From the NCBI GenBank assembly GCA_965230205.1, contig OZ245996.1, positions 434,001 to 498,000 on the forward strand: a stretch of DNA of 64,000 nucleotides, given 5' to 3'. Below the pieces are notes generated by a model, which searched no databases, was not told the origin of the DNA, and saw only the letters and a program-made list of their open reading frames with translations. Numbering within the stretch: the first letter of the stretch is position 1; each line of letters begins with the position of its first letter. Both the position numbers and the translations under genes were made by a program. Source of the stretch: CANLBN01 sp965230205. GTDB lineage: Bacteria; Pseudomonadota; Gammaproteobacteria; Pseudomonadales; Cellvibrionaceae. Positions 36,125 to 44,909 of the stretch are shown here, piece after piece.

Positions 36125-37060
36125 TCAAAAAACGGCATGAATATACCCACTCAAATAGTAATACAGTGGTATGCCAAATACGATGTTGAATGGAAAAGTA
36201 ATCCCTAAAGATGCTGTTAATGACAATGTAGGATTCGCCTCAGGAACAGAAATACGCATGGCAGCAGGTACGGCAATATAAGAAGCACTGGCAGCGAGCG
36301 TGGCAAGAATTGCCGTGCCACCTATTGATAAATCAAGAAAGACCCCCGCTAAAGCGCCAACGACTGAAGAAACCATGGGCATAATGACCCCAAAGCAAAC
36401 CAGAAAGACTCCATGCTTTTTTAAACTGCCGAGATGACTGGAGGTTATCAGCCCCATTTCCAATAAAAATAAGGCCAGAATACCTTTAAACAAATCAAAA
36501 AATAGTGGTTCTATCGAAGCAACCCCTTGAGGGCCTGCAATCCAGCCTATGACAAGCCCTCCCACCAAGAGAATAACGCCTTTACCTAAAAAGACTTCGT
36601 GGGCAATTTTGCCCCAATGGGTCTTACCATGTAAGCCTTTTGCCAGAACAATCCCCACAAGGATGGCAGGAATTTCAAGCAAGACGACAAATAATGCGAC
36701 ATGTTCTTCAAAAGGTATTGCTTGAGAACTCATGTAGGCAACCGCAACTGCAAAGGTACCCACACTGACAGAACCGTAGTGCGCCGCTATGGATGCGGCA
36801 TCTGCACGTTTGAACCGCCCCATCGAAAATAAAACAGGAAAAGCCACAAGCGGTAATACAAACCCGATTAAAAGGACCGTAATAATTTGCGGAAGCAGTG
36901 CTGAAAAAGATAACTTGGATAATTCTACGCCACCTTTTAATCCGATGGAGATTAGTAACACCAGAGTAATAAAGTCATATACTTGGCTCGGCAGCCGTAG
37001 TGGCGAGCGAGCAACTCCAGCAAGAATGCCGAATAAGAAGAATAATATAATGGGATCCAT
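36125..37060 (-). CDS. sbtA: SbtA-type sodium-dependent bicarbonate transporter
   Basis: A 311-aa integral membrane protein with about ten helices. It matches the SbtA/DUF897 family: start MDPIILFFLFGILAGVARS, then LLISIGLKGGVELS, AAHYGSVSVGTFAVA, LLEIPAILVGI and ASASYIAVPAAMR. It imports bicarbonate with sodium in cyanobacteria. In a heterotroph it may supply bicarbonate for carboxylases. It is followed by an SbtB-like gene in the same transcript. The Shine-Dalgarno is weak. Confidence 0.88.
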   Translation of the reverse strand: MDPIILFFLFGILAGVARSPLRLPSQVYDFITLVLLISIGLKGGVELSKLSFSALLPQIITVLLIGFVLPLVAFPVLFSMGRFKRADAASIAAHYGSVSVGTFAVAVAYMSSQAIPFEEHVALFVVLLEIPAILVGIVLAKGLHGKTHWGKIAHEVFLGKGVILLVGGLVIGWIAGPQGVASIEPLFFDLFKGILALFLLEMGLITSSHLGSLKKHGVFLVCFGVIMPMVSSVVGALAGVFLDLSIGGTAILATLAASASYIAVPAAMRISVPEANPTLSLTASLGITFPFNIVFGIPLYYYLSGYIHAVF

Positions 37061-37099
37061 GTTTGCTTTTATCTACTTCTAGAATGAATTTTCAGGCGT

Positions 37100-37139
37100 A
37101 AAAAAGCCCATGTCAGGACGAGAGGGAACTGACATGGGC
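37100..37139 (-). terminator. Rho-independent terminator after the YccA-type gene
   Basis: An 11-bp perfect stem (GCCCATGTCAG and CTGACATGGGC, 12-nt loop) is followed on the minus strand by six T. It lies 24 nt past the stop of the Bax-inhibitor-family gene and just before sbtA, so it separates the two units. Confidence 0.85.
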
Positions 37140-37162
37140 AAAAGGGTACCATTTAATGCTTT

Positions 37163-37849
37163 CTATTCGCTACTCCCCATAAAGCCAAGTAGCTGTAGAA
37201 GGCTGGTAAATAAGTTAAAAATAGCAACAAATAATGTCGTGGTTGCCATGATATAGTTCGTCTCGCCACCATGAATAATTTGGCTAGTCTGGTAGAGAAT
37301 AAGGCCACTCATCAGTAAAACAAACATTGCCGCAACAGCCAACGACAACCCCGACACATCAAAAAACAGTGCTCCCAACCCGAGAAAGAAAGCCACTAAA
37401 ATACCGACCATCAAAAAAGATCCCATAAAACTAAAATCTTTTTTGCTGACAAGTGCATAAGCCGAGAGAGACAAGAAAATAAGGCCGGTTGAGGCCATTG
37501 CCATCATGACTAACTGCGGACCATTGCTCATACTTAGATAAGCATTAACAATAGGACCGATGGTGTATCCCATAAAACCGGTTAAAGCAAAAACACACAA
37601 TATGCCTTTTGCACCATTGCGAAATTTAGTCGTTAAGAACAGCAAGCCGAAATACCCAACCAGAGTAATGATTAAACCTGGATGCGCTAAATTGAGTGCC
37701 GCCGTAATGCCCGCCACGACGGCACTAAACAAAAGTGTCATCGATAATAAAGCATAGGTATTACGCAATACTTTTGATGCAGGCTCATGAGAAGCATCAT
37801 AAACAGTACTTTTTACCTGAGCATCTTGATGAGAATTGGTATTCAACAT
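37163..37849 (-). CDS. Bax inhibitor-1 / YccA-family membrane protein
   Basis: A seven-helix membrane protein (228 aa from the preferred start) of the UPF0005/BI-1 family: TYALLSMTLLFSAVVAG, GLIFLSLSAYAL and the C-terminal TTLFVAIFNLFTSLLQLLG. YccA of E. coli binds and restrains the FtsH protease. ATG 37849 has AGAGG 8 nt upstream. A longer frame from 37906 would overlap the HPF gene and is unlikely. It is 31 nt downstream of the HPF-like gene. Confidence 0.93.
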   Translation of the reverse strand: MLNTNSHQDAQVKSTVYDASHEPASKVLRNTYALLSMTLLFSAVVAGITAALNLAHPGLIITLVGYFGLLFLTTKFRNGAKGILCVFALTGFMGYTIGPIVNAYLSMSNGPQLVMMAMASTGLIFLSLSAYALVSKKDFSFMGSFLMVGILVAFFLGLGALFFDVSGLSLAVAAMFVLLMSGLILYQTSQIIHGGETNYIMATTTLFVAIFNLFTSLLQLLGFMGSSE

Positions 37850-37880
37850 AGTAAGCCTCTCTACGGTATTCAATCTTCGT

Positions 37881-38375
37881 TTATTTTTTCGTTTGTTTAT
37901 CAACAATTTGATCTATTGCTTCCGAGCCCTGCTCATAGTCCTCATATTTCAACGATGGCTCTTCTCCTTGTAGGCGATCATAGTAGTAAGGTTCGATATC
38001 GTTATGATTAAGCTCTGCATGATCTTCTTGAGGTTGCCTTGATCTAATCATTTTCATTGCCTGCCTTTTTCGTTTTTGTAGACGATCGATTTTTCTTACC
38101 ACAACCCGGCTTAATCGACTCAGGGCATTATCGATAGCGTGATACATATCGACCTGGACATCATAAATCACTAACTCTTGGGTATTGCTGATGGATACCG
38201 TCAAAAGACAACGCTTATCTTTCCCACCTCTAGGACCATTTATATCGCCTAGCCTTACCGAGACGGATTTAATATGAGATCGAACTCGTGCCAAAGCAAA
38301 ACGCAGTTTACGGTTTATATGCTCTCTGATGCCCTCCGTGATGGCAAAATCGTTTGAATAAATAGCTATCTGCAT
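37881..38375 (-). CDS. Ribosome hibernation-promoting factor / sigma-54 modulation family protein
   Basis: A 164-aa protein with an N-terminal HPF/RaiA domain (about 1-105; AITEGIREHINRKLRFAL, CLLTVSISN, VDMYHAIDNALSRLSRVV). An Asp/Glu/Tyr-rich tail follows instead of the dimerising C-terminal domain of long HPF. It probably binds the 30S subunit in slow growth or stress. I take ATG 38375 (AGAGAGG about 8 nt upstream) over one nine codons earlier. Confidence 0.88.
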   Translation of the reverse strand: MQIAIYSNDFAITEGIREHINRKLRFALARVRSHIKSVSVRLGDINGPRGGKDKRCLLTVSISNTQELVIYDVQVDMYHAIDNALSRLSRVVVRKIDRLQKRKRQAMKMIRSRQPQEDHAELNHNDIEPYYYDRLQGEEPSLKYEDYEQGSEAIDQIVDKQTKK

Positions 38376-38541
38376 AATATTGACCTCTCTAGTTAAATTC
38401 ATGCATTGATGTGATGAAAACGACTATTGGATGGAGCTCACTTTTATTCACGATCACCTTTATATACCATTTGCATAAATCAAGTAAATTCGAATAATAT
38501 TGCATTAAACATCGAAAAAACCGAATAACAGAGAAAATGCT

Positions 38542-39438
38542 ATGTCAAAGCTGAATTACAACCACTTGTATTATTTTTATGCTGTCGCCAAAGATGGCAG
38601 TATTAGTAAGGCAAGCGATCGATTACACCTGACCCCACAGACGATTAGCGGCCAGATCAGTAGCTTTGAAACACAAATAGGCTCAGAATTATTCGAGCGA
38701 AAGGGCAAACGATTATATTTGTCAGAGATGGGAAGGTTAATTTATGAATACGCCGAAGAGATTTTTCAACTAGGCGATGAACTAAAAAATGTACTTAAAA
38801 CACAACAACATTCAACATGGCAAAAATTCCATGTTGGCATTACCGATGTCATTCCTAAAATCTTAACCTGCCAATTATTAAAACCCGTCTTAGCGATGAC
38901 AGGGCCCATTAAGCTTATTTGCCACGAAGGCGAACAAGAGAGTTTATTAGCCGATCTTGCTATCGATAAACTGGATATGATTATTTCAGACCAACCACTT
39001 CCGCCAAACAGTCAGGTTAAAGCTTATAACCACCATCTCACAGACAGTGGATTTACATTTTTTTCCCCACCATCATTGGCAAAACTCTGCAAGAAAAATT
39101 TCCCCGCAAGCTTATCAGGCCAACCTTTTTTACTGCAGGGAAAACGTTCGGTTATTCGACAAAGTTTGCTGACATGGTTTGAGCAACACAATATTGTGCC
39201 GCAGATAGTGGCAGAATTTGATGACAGCGCCATGCTCAAATCATTTGCACAAGCTGGCTATGGGATTTTTATAGGTCCCACCATTATCGAAAAAAATATT
39301 GTTAGCCAATACAATGTTATTGCCATTGGCAGTACCGAAACCATAAAAGATAATTATTACGCTATCTCACCAGAAAGACGGTTAAAACACCCGGCTGTTT
39401 TAGAAATTTTTAATGCTTTAGATAACTCATCCAACTAA
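38542..39438 (+). CDS. nhaR: LysR-type regulator, NhaR-like
   Basis: A 298-aa LysR-family activator very like NhaR: start MSKLNYNHLYYFYAVAKDGS, helix-turn-helix ISKASDRLHLTPQTISGQIS, then the effector domain (DQPLPPNSQVKAYNHHLTDSG). NhaR senses sodium and activates nhaA in E. coli. No antiporter gene is in the window, so the target is elsewhere. Its end overlaps the convergent cyclotransferase gene by 12 bases. It is divergent from the HPF gene. Confidence 0.9.
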   Translation: MSKLNYNHLYYFYAVAKDGSISKASDRLHLTPQTISGQISSFETQIGSELFERKGKRLYLSEMGRLIYEYAEEIFQLGDELKNVLKTQQHSTWQKFHVGITDVIPKILTCQLLKPVLAMTGPIKLICHEGEQESLLADLAIDKLDMIISDQPLPPNSQVKAYNHHLTDSGFTFFSPPSLAKLCKKNFPASLSGQPFLLQGKRSVIRQSLLTWFEQHNIVPQIVAEFDDSAMLKSFAQAGYGIFIGPTIIEKNIVSQYNVIAIGSTETIKDNYYAISPERRLKHPAVLEIFNALDNSSN

Positions 39439-39930
39439 AGAATTAAGTGGCTTGTAAAGCAATGAGTGTTCAATTTCATACTCTTTGAGTGGCCCTAGTT
39501 GAACATGGGCATTGTTTAATTGATCTATAGATTTGACATAAACAGTGGCAAGCATTTCTTTTTCTATTTGCGGAGTAATACTTTTATTCGAAACACTTTT
39601 TTTCGAAGGGCTTATTTCTGAAATACTTTCTTTTGAAATATTTTCCAGTGAAACAATCGTTATTTGCACTTTCTGGTAACCATTAGGCTGACCAATTCCC
39701 TCAAGAATATCCATATTCTCCATTGTCTCATCATCAACCATATACATTTGTCCGCTAATCTGGTGTCCTTCATTTTCATTGAGAACCAACCATGGCGTAT
39801 GGCGTTCACCCACTAGATAAAAAGGATAACGGTTTTTTGTATGAAAAATACCATCAACGCGGATACCTTTGTTGATGTGAAAATTCGGAAACCCTTCCTT
39901 CAAGGTTCCATAAACAAATACTGGAGTCAT
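39427..39930 (-). CDS. Gamma-glutamyl(amine) cyclotransferase-family protein
   Basis: A 167-aa protein of the GGCT/AIG2-like fold: VFVYGTLKEGFPN, ERHTPWLVL, QISGQMYMVDDETMENMDI and the expected catalytic Glu in LEGIGQPNGY. Family members split gamma-glutamyl amines or amino acids to 5-oxoproline. A Ser/Glu/Lys-rich insertion (about 113-140) is unusual. It is the last gene of the amine catabolic operon (21 nt after the alcohol dehydrogenase gene), suggesting it removes the glutamyl carrier at the end of the pathway; this is inference. Confidence 0.85.
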   Translation of the reverse strand: MTPVFVYGTLKEGFPNFHINKGIRVDGIFHTKNRYPFYLVGERHTPWLVLNENEGHQISGQMYMVDDETMENMDILEGIGQPNGYQKVQITIVSLENISKESISEISPSKKSVSNKSITPQIEKEMLATVYVKSIDQLNNAHVQLGPLKEYEIEHSLLYKPLNSLVG

Positions 39931-39951
39931 TAATCTTACCGTCGAATGATT

Positions 39952-41103
39952 TTACAAATTGCCATTATAAGCATTTTGCGCAATACGAGTATAAGTAACT
40001 GCATCATGTAAAATAGGATTGGTTTCAGCAGAAGGGTCAAGCACAGCCATTTCACCAATTTCGAGCAGGCGTGAATCATCCGGTATAATTGCCGATAAAG
40101 CATGAGGAATACCCAACTCTTGCCGCAACGACAAAATCCAGTCTAAAAACACATCGAAACTTGGACTAAGACCAATACACTGAGCTAGATGTGCAATTTC
40201 TGAATCAATGGCATCACGATTAGCGTTTAACACATAGGGCATCAAAATAGCATTCAGCATGCCGTGATGAGCGTCATACATTGCACCTAAAGGATGCGCT
40301 AGTGCATGCATACCCCCAAGGCCACGCTGAAATGCAGTCGCCCCCATCGAAGAGGCAACAAGCATCTGTGTACGTGCATCAATATTAGTACCATCAGCAA
40401 CAGCAAGCGGAAGATATTCTTTAACAAGACGAATTCCTTCAATTGCAATTCCTCTAGCCATGGGATGGTAACTCGGTGAACAATACGCTTCTAAACTATG
40501 TGACAGAGCATCCATTCCTGTCGCCGCTGTCAGGCTAGCAGGTAAACTAATTGTTAATTCCGGATCGAGAATCACACAGCTAGGTAGCATTTTTGGATGA
40601 AAGATAATGGCTTTTTTATATTCATCTTCATTAATAATGAGTGACGCGCGCCCTACTTCTGAACCCGTTCCTGCGGTAGTTGGAATACCAATAATGGGAG
40701 GGATTCTATCAGGATCAGCATTTTGCCAGTTGTCCCCAATATCTTCCAAGTCCCAAATTGAACAACGTTGATTAACGACAGCGGCGATTGCCTTGCCTGC
40801 ATCAATTCCACTACCACCCCCAAAGGCAATAATACCGTCATGTCCTCCTGCACGATAAACTGCAATTCCATCATTCACGTTTCTATCTGTCGGGTTAGGC
40901 TTAATATCACTAAAAACAGCGATAGATAAGCCCGCTTCTTTACAGCTATCGACGACATTCAATACCATCGGCATATTCGCTAAACCTGGATCTGTTACGA
41001 ATAAAGGTGAAAACATTCTTAACTCACAACAAATATTAACTAACTCATCAACCCTGCCAGCGCCTACACGAATTGAAGTCGGATAATTCCAGTTTACATT
41101 CAT
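39952..41103 (-). CDS. Iron-containing alcohol dehydrogenase
   Basis: A 383-aa group III (iron-dependent) alcohol dehydrogenase. Cofactor-binding GGGSGIDAGKA (96-106), TTAGTGSEVGR and the metal-binding Asp/His set in MDALSHSLEAY, HALAHPLGAMYDAHHG are intact. It oxidises a primary alcohol to an aldehyde with NAD(P). It is 3 nt downstream of the aldehyde dehydrogenase gene, and the two probably act in sequence on the same (perhaps gamma-glutamylated amino-alcohol) substrate. Confidence 0.94.
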   Translation of the reverse strand: MNVNWNYPTSIRVGAGRVDELVNICCELRMFSPLFVTDPGLANMPMVLNVVDSCKEAGLSIAVFSDIKPNPTDRNVNDGIAVYRAGGHDGIIAFGGGSGIDAGKAIAAVVNQRCSIWDLEDIGDNWQNADPDRIPPIIGIPTTAGTGSEVGRASLIINEDEYKKAIIFHPKMLPSCVILDPELTISLPASLTAATGMDALSHSLEAYCSPSYHPMARGIAIEGIRLVKEYLPLAVADGTNIDARTQMLVASSMGATAFQRGLGGMHALAHPLGAMYDAHHGMLNAILMPYVLNANRDAIDSEIAHLAQCIGLSPSFDVFLDWILSLRQELGIPHALSAIIPDDSRLLEIGEMAVLDPSAETNPILHDAVTYTRIAQNAYNGNL

Positions 41104-41106
41104 TTT

Positions 41107-42492
41107 TCAAACTCTCTTTAAATGATAAGACTTAGGTCTTGTCATACTTTCAAAACCAACGGATGATAATGTGCAACCACGCCCTGAGTTTTTTACTCCT
41201 GTCCATGCCAGCGCAGGGTCAAGATAATCACAGCGATTCATAAAGAATGTGCCCGTTTCAATTTGATTACCAATTTCAATGGCCGCTTGTTCATCTTGTG
41301 TAAATACGGCAGCGGTGAGGCCAAATTCACTATCGTTCATTAAGCGAATGGCTTCCTCATCACCACTAACAGACATAATGGCAATCACTGGGCCAAACGT
41401 TTCTTCGTTCATAATGCGCATGGAGTGATCGACATTAATAAGCACTTGAGGTGCTAAATATTGTAAACCCAGCTGATCAGCACCAAAATGATTAGCATCG
41501 ATTAGAGTTTTTGCACCAGCAGCAATGGCTTCATCAATTTGACCACGCACAAATTCCGCTGATGTTGTTTTAACCATTGGCCCAAGGTTAGCCGATGGAT
41601 TTTCTGGCCGTCCAAACTTATAAGCATTAACTAAACCAACAACACCATCAACAAAGGCTTGATAAACCAACTGATCAACATAAATACGTTCGATACCACA
41701 ACAAGATTGGCCCGTATTAAATAGTGCTCCATCCGTAATTGTTTCTATTGCGTATTGCAGGTCGGCATCCTTCCTCACGTAAGCAGGATCTTTACCCCCC
41801 AATTCAAGCCCAACGCCAATAAAACGACCGACCGCCGCACGCTCAACCATTTTTCCGCCAGGAACCGACCCGGTAAACGCAACAAAATCTATTTGGGGTG
41901 ACTGAATAACACTTTCAGTATCGACATGACTCAGGTGCAAATATTGAAAAACACCAGGAGGAAAACCTGCGGCTAAAAATGCTTGTTCTAGTCGCTCTGC
42001 ACATAATGGCGTTTGGGCTGAATGTTTGAGTATAACGACATTACCGGCTAACAATGCAGGCATAATGGCATTGACCGAGGTTAAATAGGGAAAATTCCAA
42101 GGTGCAATAATAAAAACAACACCTAATGCCTCGCGTTTAATATATCGATTAAAGCCTTCTTTTTCTGCTGGGAGAATATCCGCAAGAGAATCCTCTGCGA
42201 TATCGATCATATAACGAGCTCGCTCTTCAAAACCACTCACTTCTCCAGCAGCTTGTGAGATAGGGCGCCCCATTTGCCATGTTAACTCCTCAGCAACCTC
42301 CTCTTTCCGACTCACAAAGGCGTCAACCGCTTTATTGCATAGCGCTTGCCGTACATTAATTGGAGTATTTTTCCATTTTTTTTGTGCTATCACAGCGGCA
42401 TCTAGCGCTTTTTCAATATCTTCAGCACTTGCTGTTGTACGTTCAACATAGAGGCTATTATCAACGGGTGATATACATTGGATAGTTGTCAT
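41107..42492 (-). CDS. Aldehyde dehydrogenase (NAD(P)-dependent)
   Basis: A 461-aa ALDH superfamily enzyme of succinate-semialdehyde dehydrogenase type. Motifs: IIAPWNFPYLTSVNAI, FTGSVPGGK, the general-base Glu in GLELGGKDPAYV and the catalytic Cys in NTGQSCCGIERIYV. It converts an aldehyde to an acid. Operon position between RpiR regulator and alcohol dehydrogenase points to a role in amine or amino-alcohol catabolism. It is somewhat shorter than the usual 480-500 aa. Confidence 0.94.
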   Translation of the reverse strand: MTTIQCISPVDNSLYVERTTASAEDIEKALDAAVIAQKKWKNTPINVRQALCNKAVDAFVSRKEEVAEELTWQMGRPISQAAGEVSGFEERARYMIDIAEDSLADILPAEKEGFNRYIKREALGVVFIIAPWNFPYLTSVNAIMPALLAGNVVILKHSAQTPLCAERLEQAFLAAGFPPGVFQYLHLSHVDTESVIQSPQIDFVAFTGSVPGGKMVERAAVGRFIGVGLELGGKDPAYVRKDADLQYAIETITDGALFNTGQSCCGIERIYVDQLVYQAFVDGVVGLVNAYKFGRPENPSANLGPMVKTTSAEFVRGQIDEAIAAGAKTLIDANHFGADQLGLQYLAPQVLINVDHSMRIMNEETFGPVIAIMSVSGDEEAIRLMNDSEFGLTAAVFTQDEQAAIEIGNQIETGTFFMNRCDYLDPALAWTGVKNSGRGCTLSSVGFESMTRPKSYHLKRV

Positions 42493-42533
42493 AATTGGTC
42501 ATATTCCATAACATAAAAAAGCTCTTTAAAAAA

Positions 42534-43418
42534 TCAACTGAACTTTTGAAAAAATCGTGTCCGATCAAATAAATCCTCAAGATCTTCCATTCGCCTGCGT
42601 GTTTCTGGCCAGATAAGTTCCTGAACGGCGGCAATAAATATTTCTATCAGCAACATAATTTCTACCGTTGAATCCCAGGCTGATGGCACTTCTGTTTTTG
42701 CACTAAAGCAATAATGACAATATTTTTCTACCGGAGAGCGCCATTGATCCGTAAAAAGAATAATCTTAGCGCCCCTTTCATGAGCAATCTCTGCAAGCCT
42801 CAAGGTACTGTTTTCATAACGGCGAATATCAAAAATAACCACAACATCACCCTCATCTATATCGAGCATGTAGTGTGGCCAAGAGTTAGAGATAGGGCGA
42901 ATGTGGGTCACTCCCTTACGAATAACTTGCATGTGCAGATACAGATAATCGGCTAAAGAACGAGTAATGCGGCCACCAATAATATATAAGGAATGATTCG
43001 TATCAGATAATAATTTACAGCTGGCATCAAAACTTTCTGTTTCTATTTGTCGCAATGATTTATGAATATTGTCAATAACGACTTCAGTAAAGCGGTTTAA
43101 AATATGACTTTCTGGCGCTTTTTGTGCCCAGACATCATGCTTCGCAATAGGGCCCGTACCTTTAGCTTCTAACTCATTCCGTAATGAATTTTGAAATTCT
43201 GAAAAGCCATTAAAGCCAATTTTTTTTACCAATCGTACAATCGTCGGTGAAGACACTCCGGATTTATCTGCAATCTGAGTAATAGACCCTAACCCTGATA
43301 TTGGATAGTTTTCTAAAATGACATTCGCCACTTTTCGTTCTGACCGCGTTAAAGAATCAGAAACCTGTTTCAGTGCATCAAAAACACTATCATTATCTGA
43401 AATTGACTTATCTTTCAT
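42534..43418 (-). CDS. MurR/RpiR-family transcriptional regulator
   Basis: A 294-aa regulator with an N-terminal helix-turn-helix (about 15-90; LTRSERKVANVILENYP, IAQIADKSGVSSPTIVRLV with first residues as in SITQIADKSG) and a C-terminal SIS domain (about 135-260; LYIIGGRITRSLADYLYLHM, GDVVVIFDIRRYE). It senses a phosphorylated or charged small molecule and probably controls this catabolic operon from within it. It is 36 nt after the glutamine synthetase-like gene. Confidence 0.92.
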   Translation of the reverse strand: MKDKSISDNDSVFDALKQVSDSLTRSERKVANVILENYPISGLGSITQIADKSGVSSPTIVRLVKKIGFNGFSEFQNSLRNELEAKGTGPIAKHDVWAQKAPESHILNRFTEVVIDNIHKSLRQIETESFDASCKLLSDTNHSLYIIGGRITRSLADYLYLHMQVIRKGVTHIRPISNSWPHYMLDIDEGDVVVIFDIRRYENSTLRLAEIAHERGAKIILFTDQWRSPVEKYCHYCFSAKTEVPSAWDSTVEIMLLIEIFIAAVQELIWPETRRRMEDLEDLFDRTRFFQKFS

Positions 43419-43454
43419 GATAGTGACTGCCTTGCGATTAAAGTACTCTGAAAC

Positions 43455-44822
43455 TTACGCTTGATCAAAACCATGCTTCACCTCATAGTCAGTGACAACC
43501 TGTTCAAAGCTTTTTTGTTCCCACTCTGCAGCGTTAACATAATGATCAATCACTTCAGAACCAAAGGCATCACGCAGCATCGATGATGATGCTAATGCCT
43601 TAGTTGCTGCAACTAAATTAATTGGGATATTCCGAGCTTGCTCTGATTGATAAGCATCACCAACAAATTCATCTTCCAAATCCAGTTTTTGCTCTATACC
43701 TGCAATACCGGCTGCGAGCTGTGCCGCAATTGCCAGATAAGGATTAAGATCACTACCACCAATGCGACACTCAATACGCACAGCAGGTGTGCCCTCTCCT
43801 ACTATTCTGAACCCTGCTGTTCGGTTATCCAAAGACCAAATTGCTTTTGTTGGAGCAAATGTACTCTCTGCAAATCGCTTATACGAATTAACATAGGGCG
43901 CTAAAAAATACGTATTGTCATCGGCATATTTTAATAGTCCAGCCAGATAATGCTTCATAGTATCGGACATACCATACTGACCATTACTGTCATGAAAAAT
44001 AGGATCGCCGTTAAGGGACAATAGAGACTGATGAATATGGCTGGAAGAACCGGCAGTGTTGTGGCTCCACTTAGCCAGAAAGGTTACTGACTTATCATTT
44101 AAAAATGCAATCTCTTTTACTGCGTTTTTTATAATGCTATGTGAATCAGCCATATCAATCGCATCACTATAGCGTATATTAATTTCAGCTTGTCCAGCCG
44201 CCGCTTCACCTTTAGTGTTTTCGACTTGAATACCAGCGCCCTGTAAACCATTGCGGATCTGGCGCATCAACCCTTCTTCTCTGGTCGTCTGAAAAATATG
44301 ATAGTCCTCATTATAAGGACTAATAGTTGTCATTTTTTGATAGTTATTATGGCGTACTTCACTATAAGTCTCGTCAAAAACAAAAAATTCCAACTCTGTA
44401 GCAACAGCAGACCGAAAGCCTAATTTTTCAAGCCGTTCAACTTGGCGTTTTAAAATTGCTCTAGGCGAATGAGGGATAAGGGAGTGGTCATGATGATCCA
44501 GAAAATCACACAAAACCATAGCAGTCCCCTCCAGCCATGGTAGCCTGCGCAATGTACCCATATCAGGGCGCATCACATAATCGCCATAACCGGCAGACCA
44601 GCTTGTCGAAGCATATCCTTCAACCGTATTCATTTCTAAATCGGTTGCAAGCAAATAATTACAACAGTGAGTTTCTTCCCAAGCAGTTTCAATAAAAAAC
44701 TCGGCCTGCATACGCTTACCCATCAGCCGTCCCTGCATATCCGGGCAAGCGACAATAACAGTATCGATAGCGCCTTGTTTAACCTGTTGTTTTAATTCTT
44801 CAAACGAAAGTAAACCAGTCAT
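43455..44822 (-). CDS. Glutamine synthetase-like gamma-glutamyl ligase (PuuA/GlnA-type)
   Basis: A 455-aa glutamine synthetase-fold enzyme: PDMQGRLMGKRM near the N-terminus, TELEFFVFDETYSE, KGEAAAGQAEINIRY, the substrate-binding HNTAGSSSHIHQSL (in place of HVHQSL types) and RIECRIGGSDLNPYLAIAA. The subfamily resembles PuuA, which uses ATP to join glutamate to putrescine. Relatives act on ethanolamine or other amines. In this operon it is the likely first step, trapping an imported amine as a gamma-glutamyl amide. It follows dctP and precedes the RpiR gene. Confidence 0.92.
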   Translation of the reverse strand: MTGLLSFEELKQQVKQGAIDTVIVACPDMQGRLMGKRMQAEFFIETAWEETHCCNYLLATDLEMNTVEGYASTSWSAGYGDYVMRPDMGTLRRLPWLEGTAMVLCDFLDHHDHSLIPHSPRAILKRQVERLEKLGFRSAVATELEFFVFDETYSEVRHNNYQKMTTISPYNEDYHIFQTTREEGLMRQIRNGLQGAGIQVENTKGEAAAGQAEINIRYSDAIDMADSHSIIKNAVKEIAFLNDKSVTFLAKWSHNTAGSSSHIHQSLLSLNGDPIFHDSNGQYGMSDTMKHYLAGLLKYADDNTYFLAPYVNSYKRFAESTFAPTKAIWSLDNRTAGFRIVGEGTPAVRIECRIGGSDLNPYLAIAAQLAAGIAGIEQKLDLEDEFVGDAYQSEQARNIPINLVAATKALASSSMLRDAFGSEVIDHYVNAAEWEQKSFEQVVTDYEVKHGFDQA

Positions 44823-44873
44823 TATTATAATCTCTGTTATTTATTTCTACAGTCTAAAAACGCCCAGGAAGCA

Positions 44874-44888
44874 GGCGCAAAATGCGCC
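44874..44888 (-). other. Short hairpin between dctP and upstream ligase gene
   Basis: GGCGCA, loop AAA, TGCGCC: a 6-bp stem 21 nt beyond the dctP stop. It may mark partial termination or processing that separates abundant receptor mRNA from the enzyme genes. Weak evidence. Confidence 0.35.
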
Positions 44889-44909
44889 CTTTAAACAATT
44901 AAAAAATAC

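Noticed and set aside
37850..37906. Longer start for the YccA-type protein
   Set aside because: It would overlap the HPF gene, adds a Lys/Arg-rich non-family stretch, and the inner start has a ribosome site.
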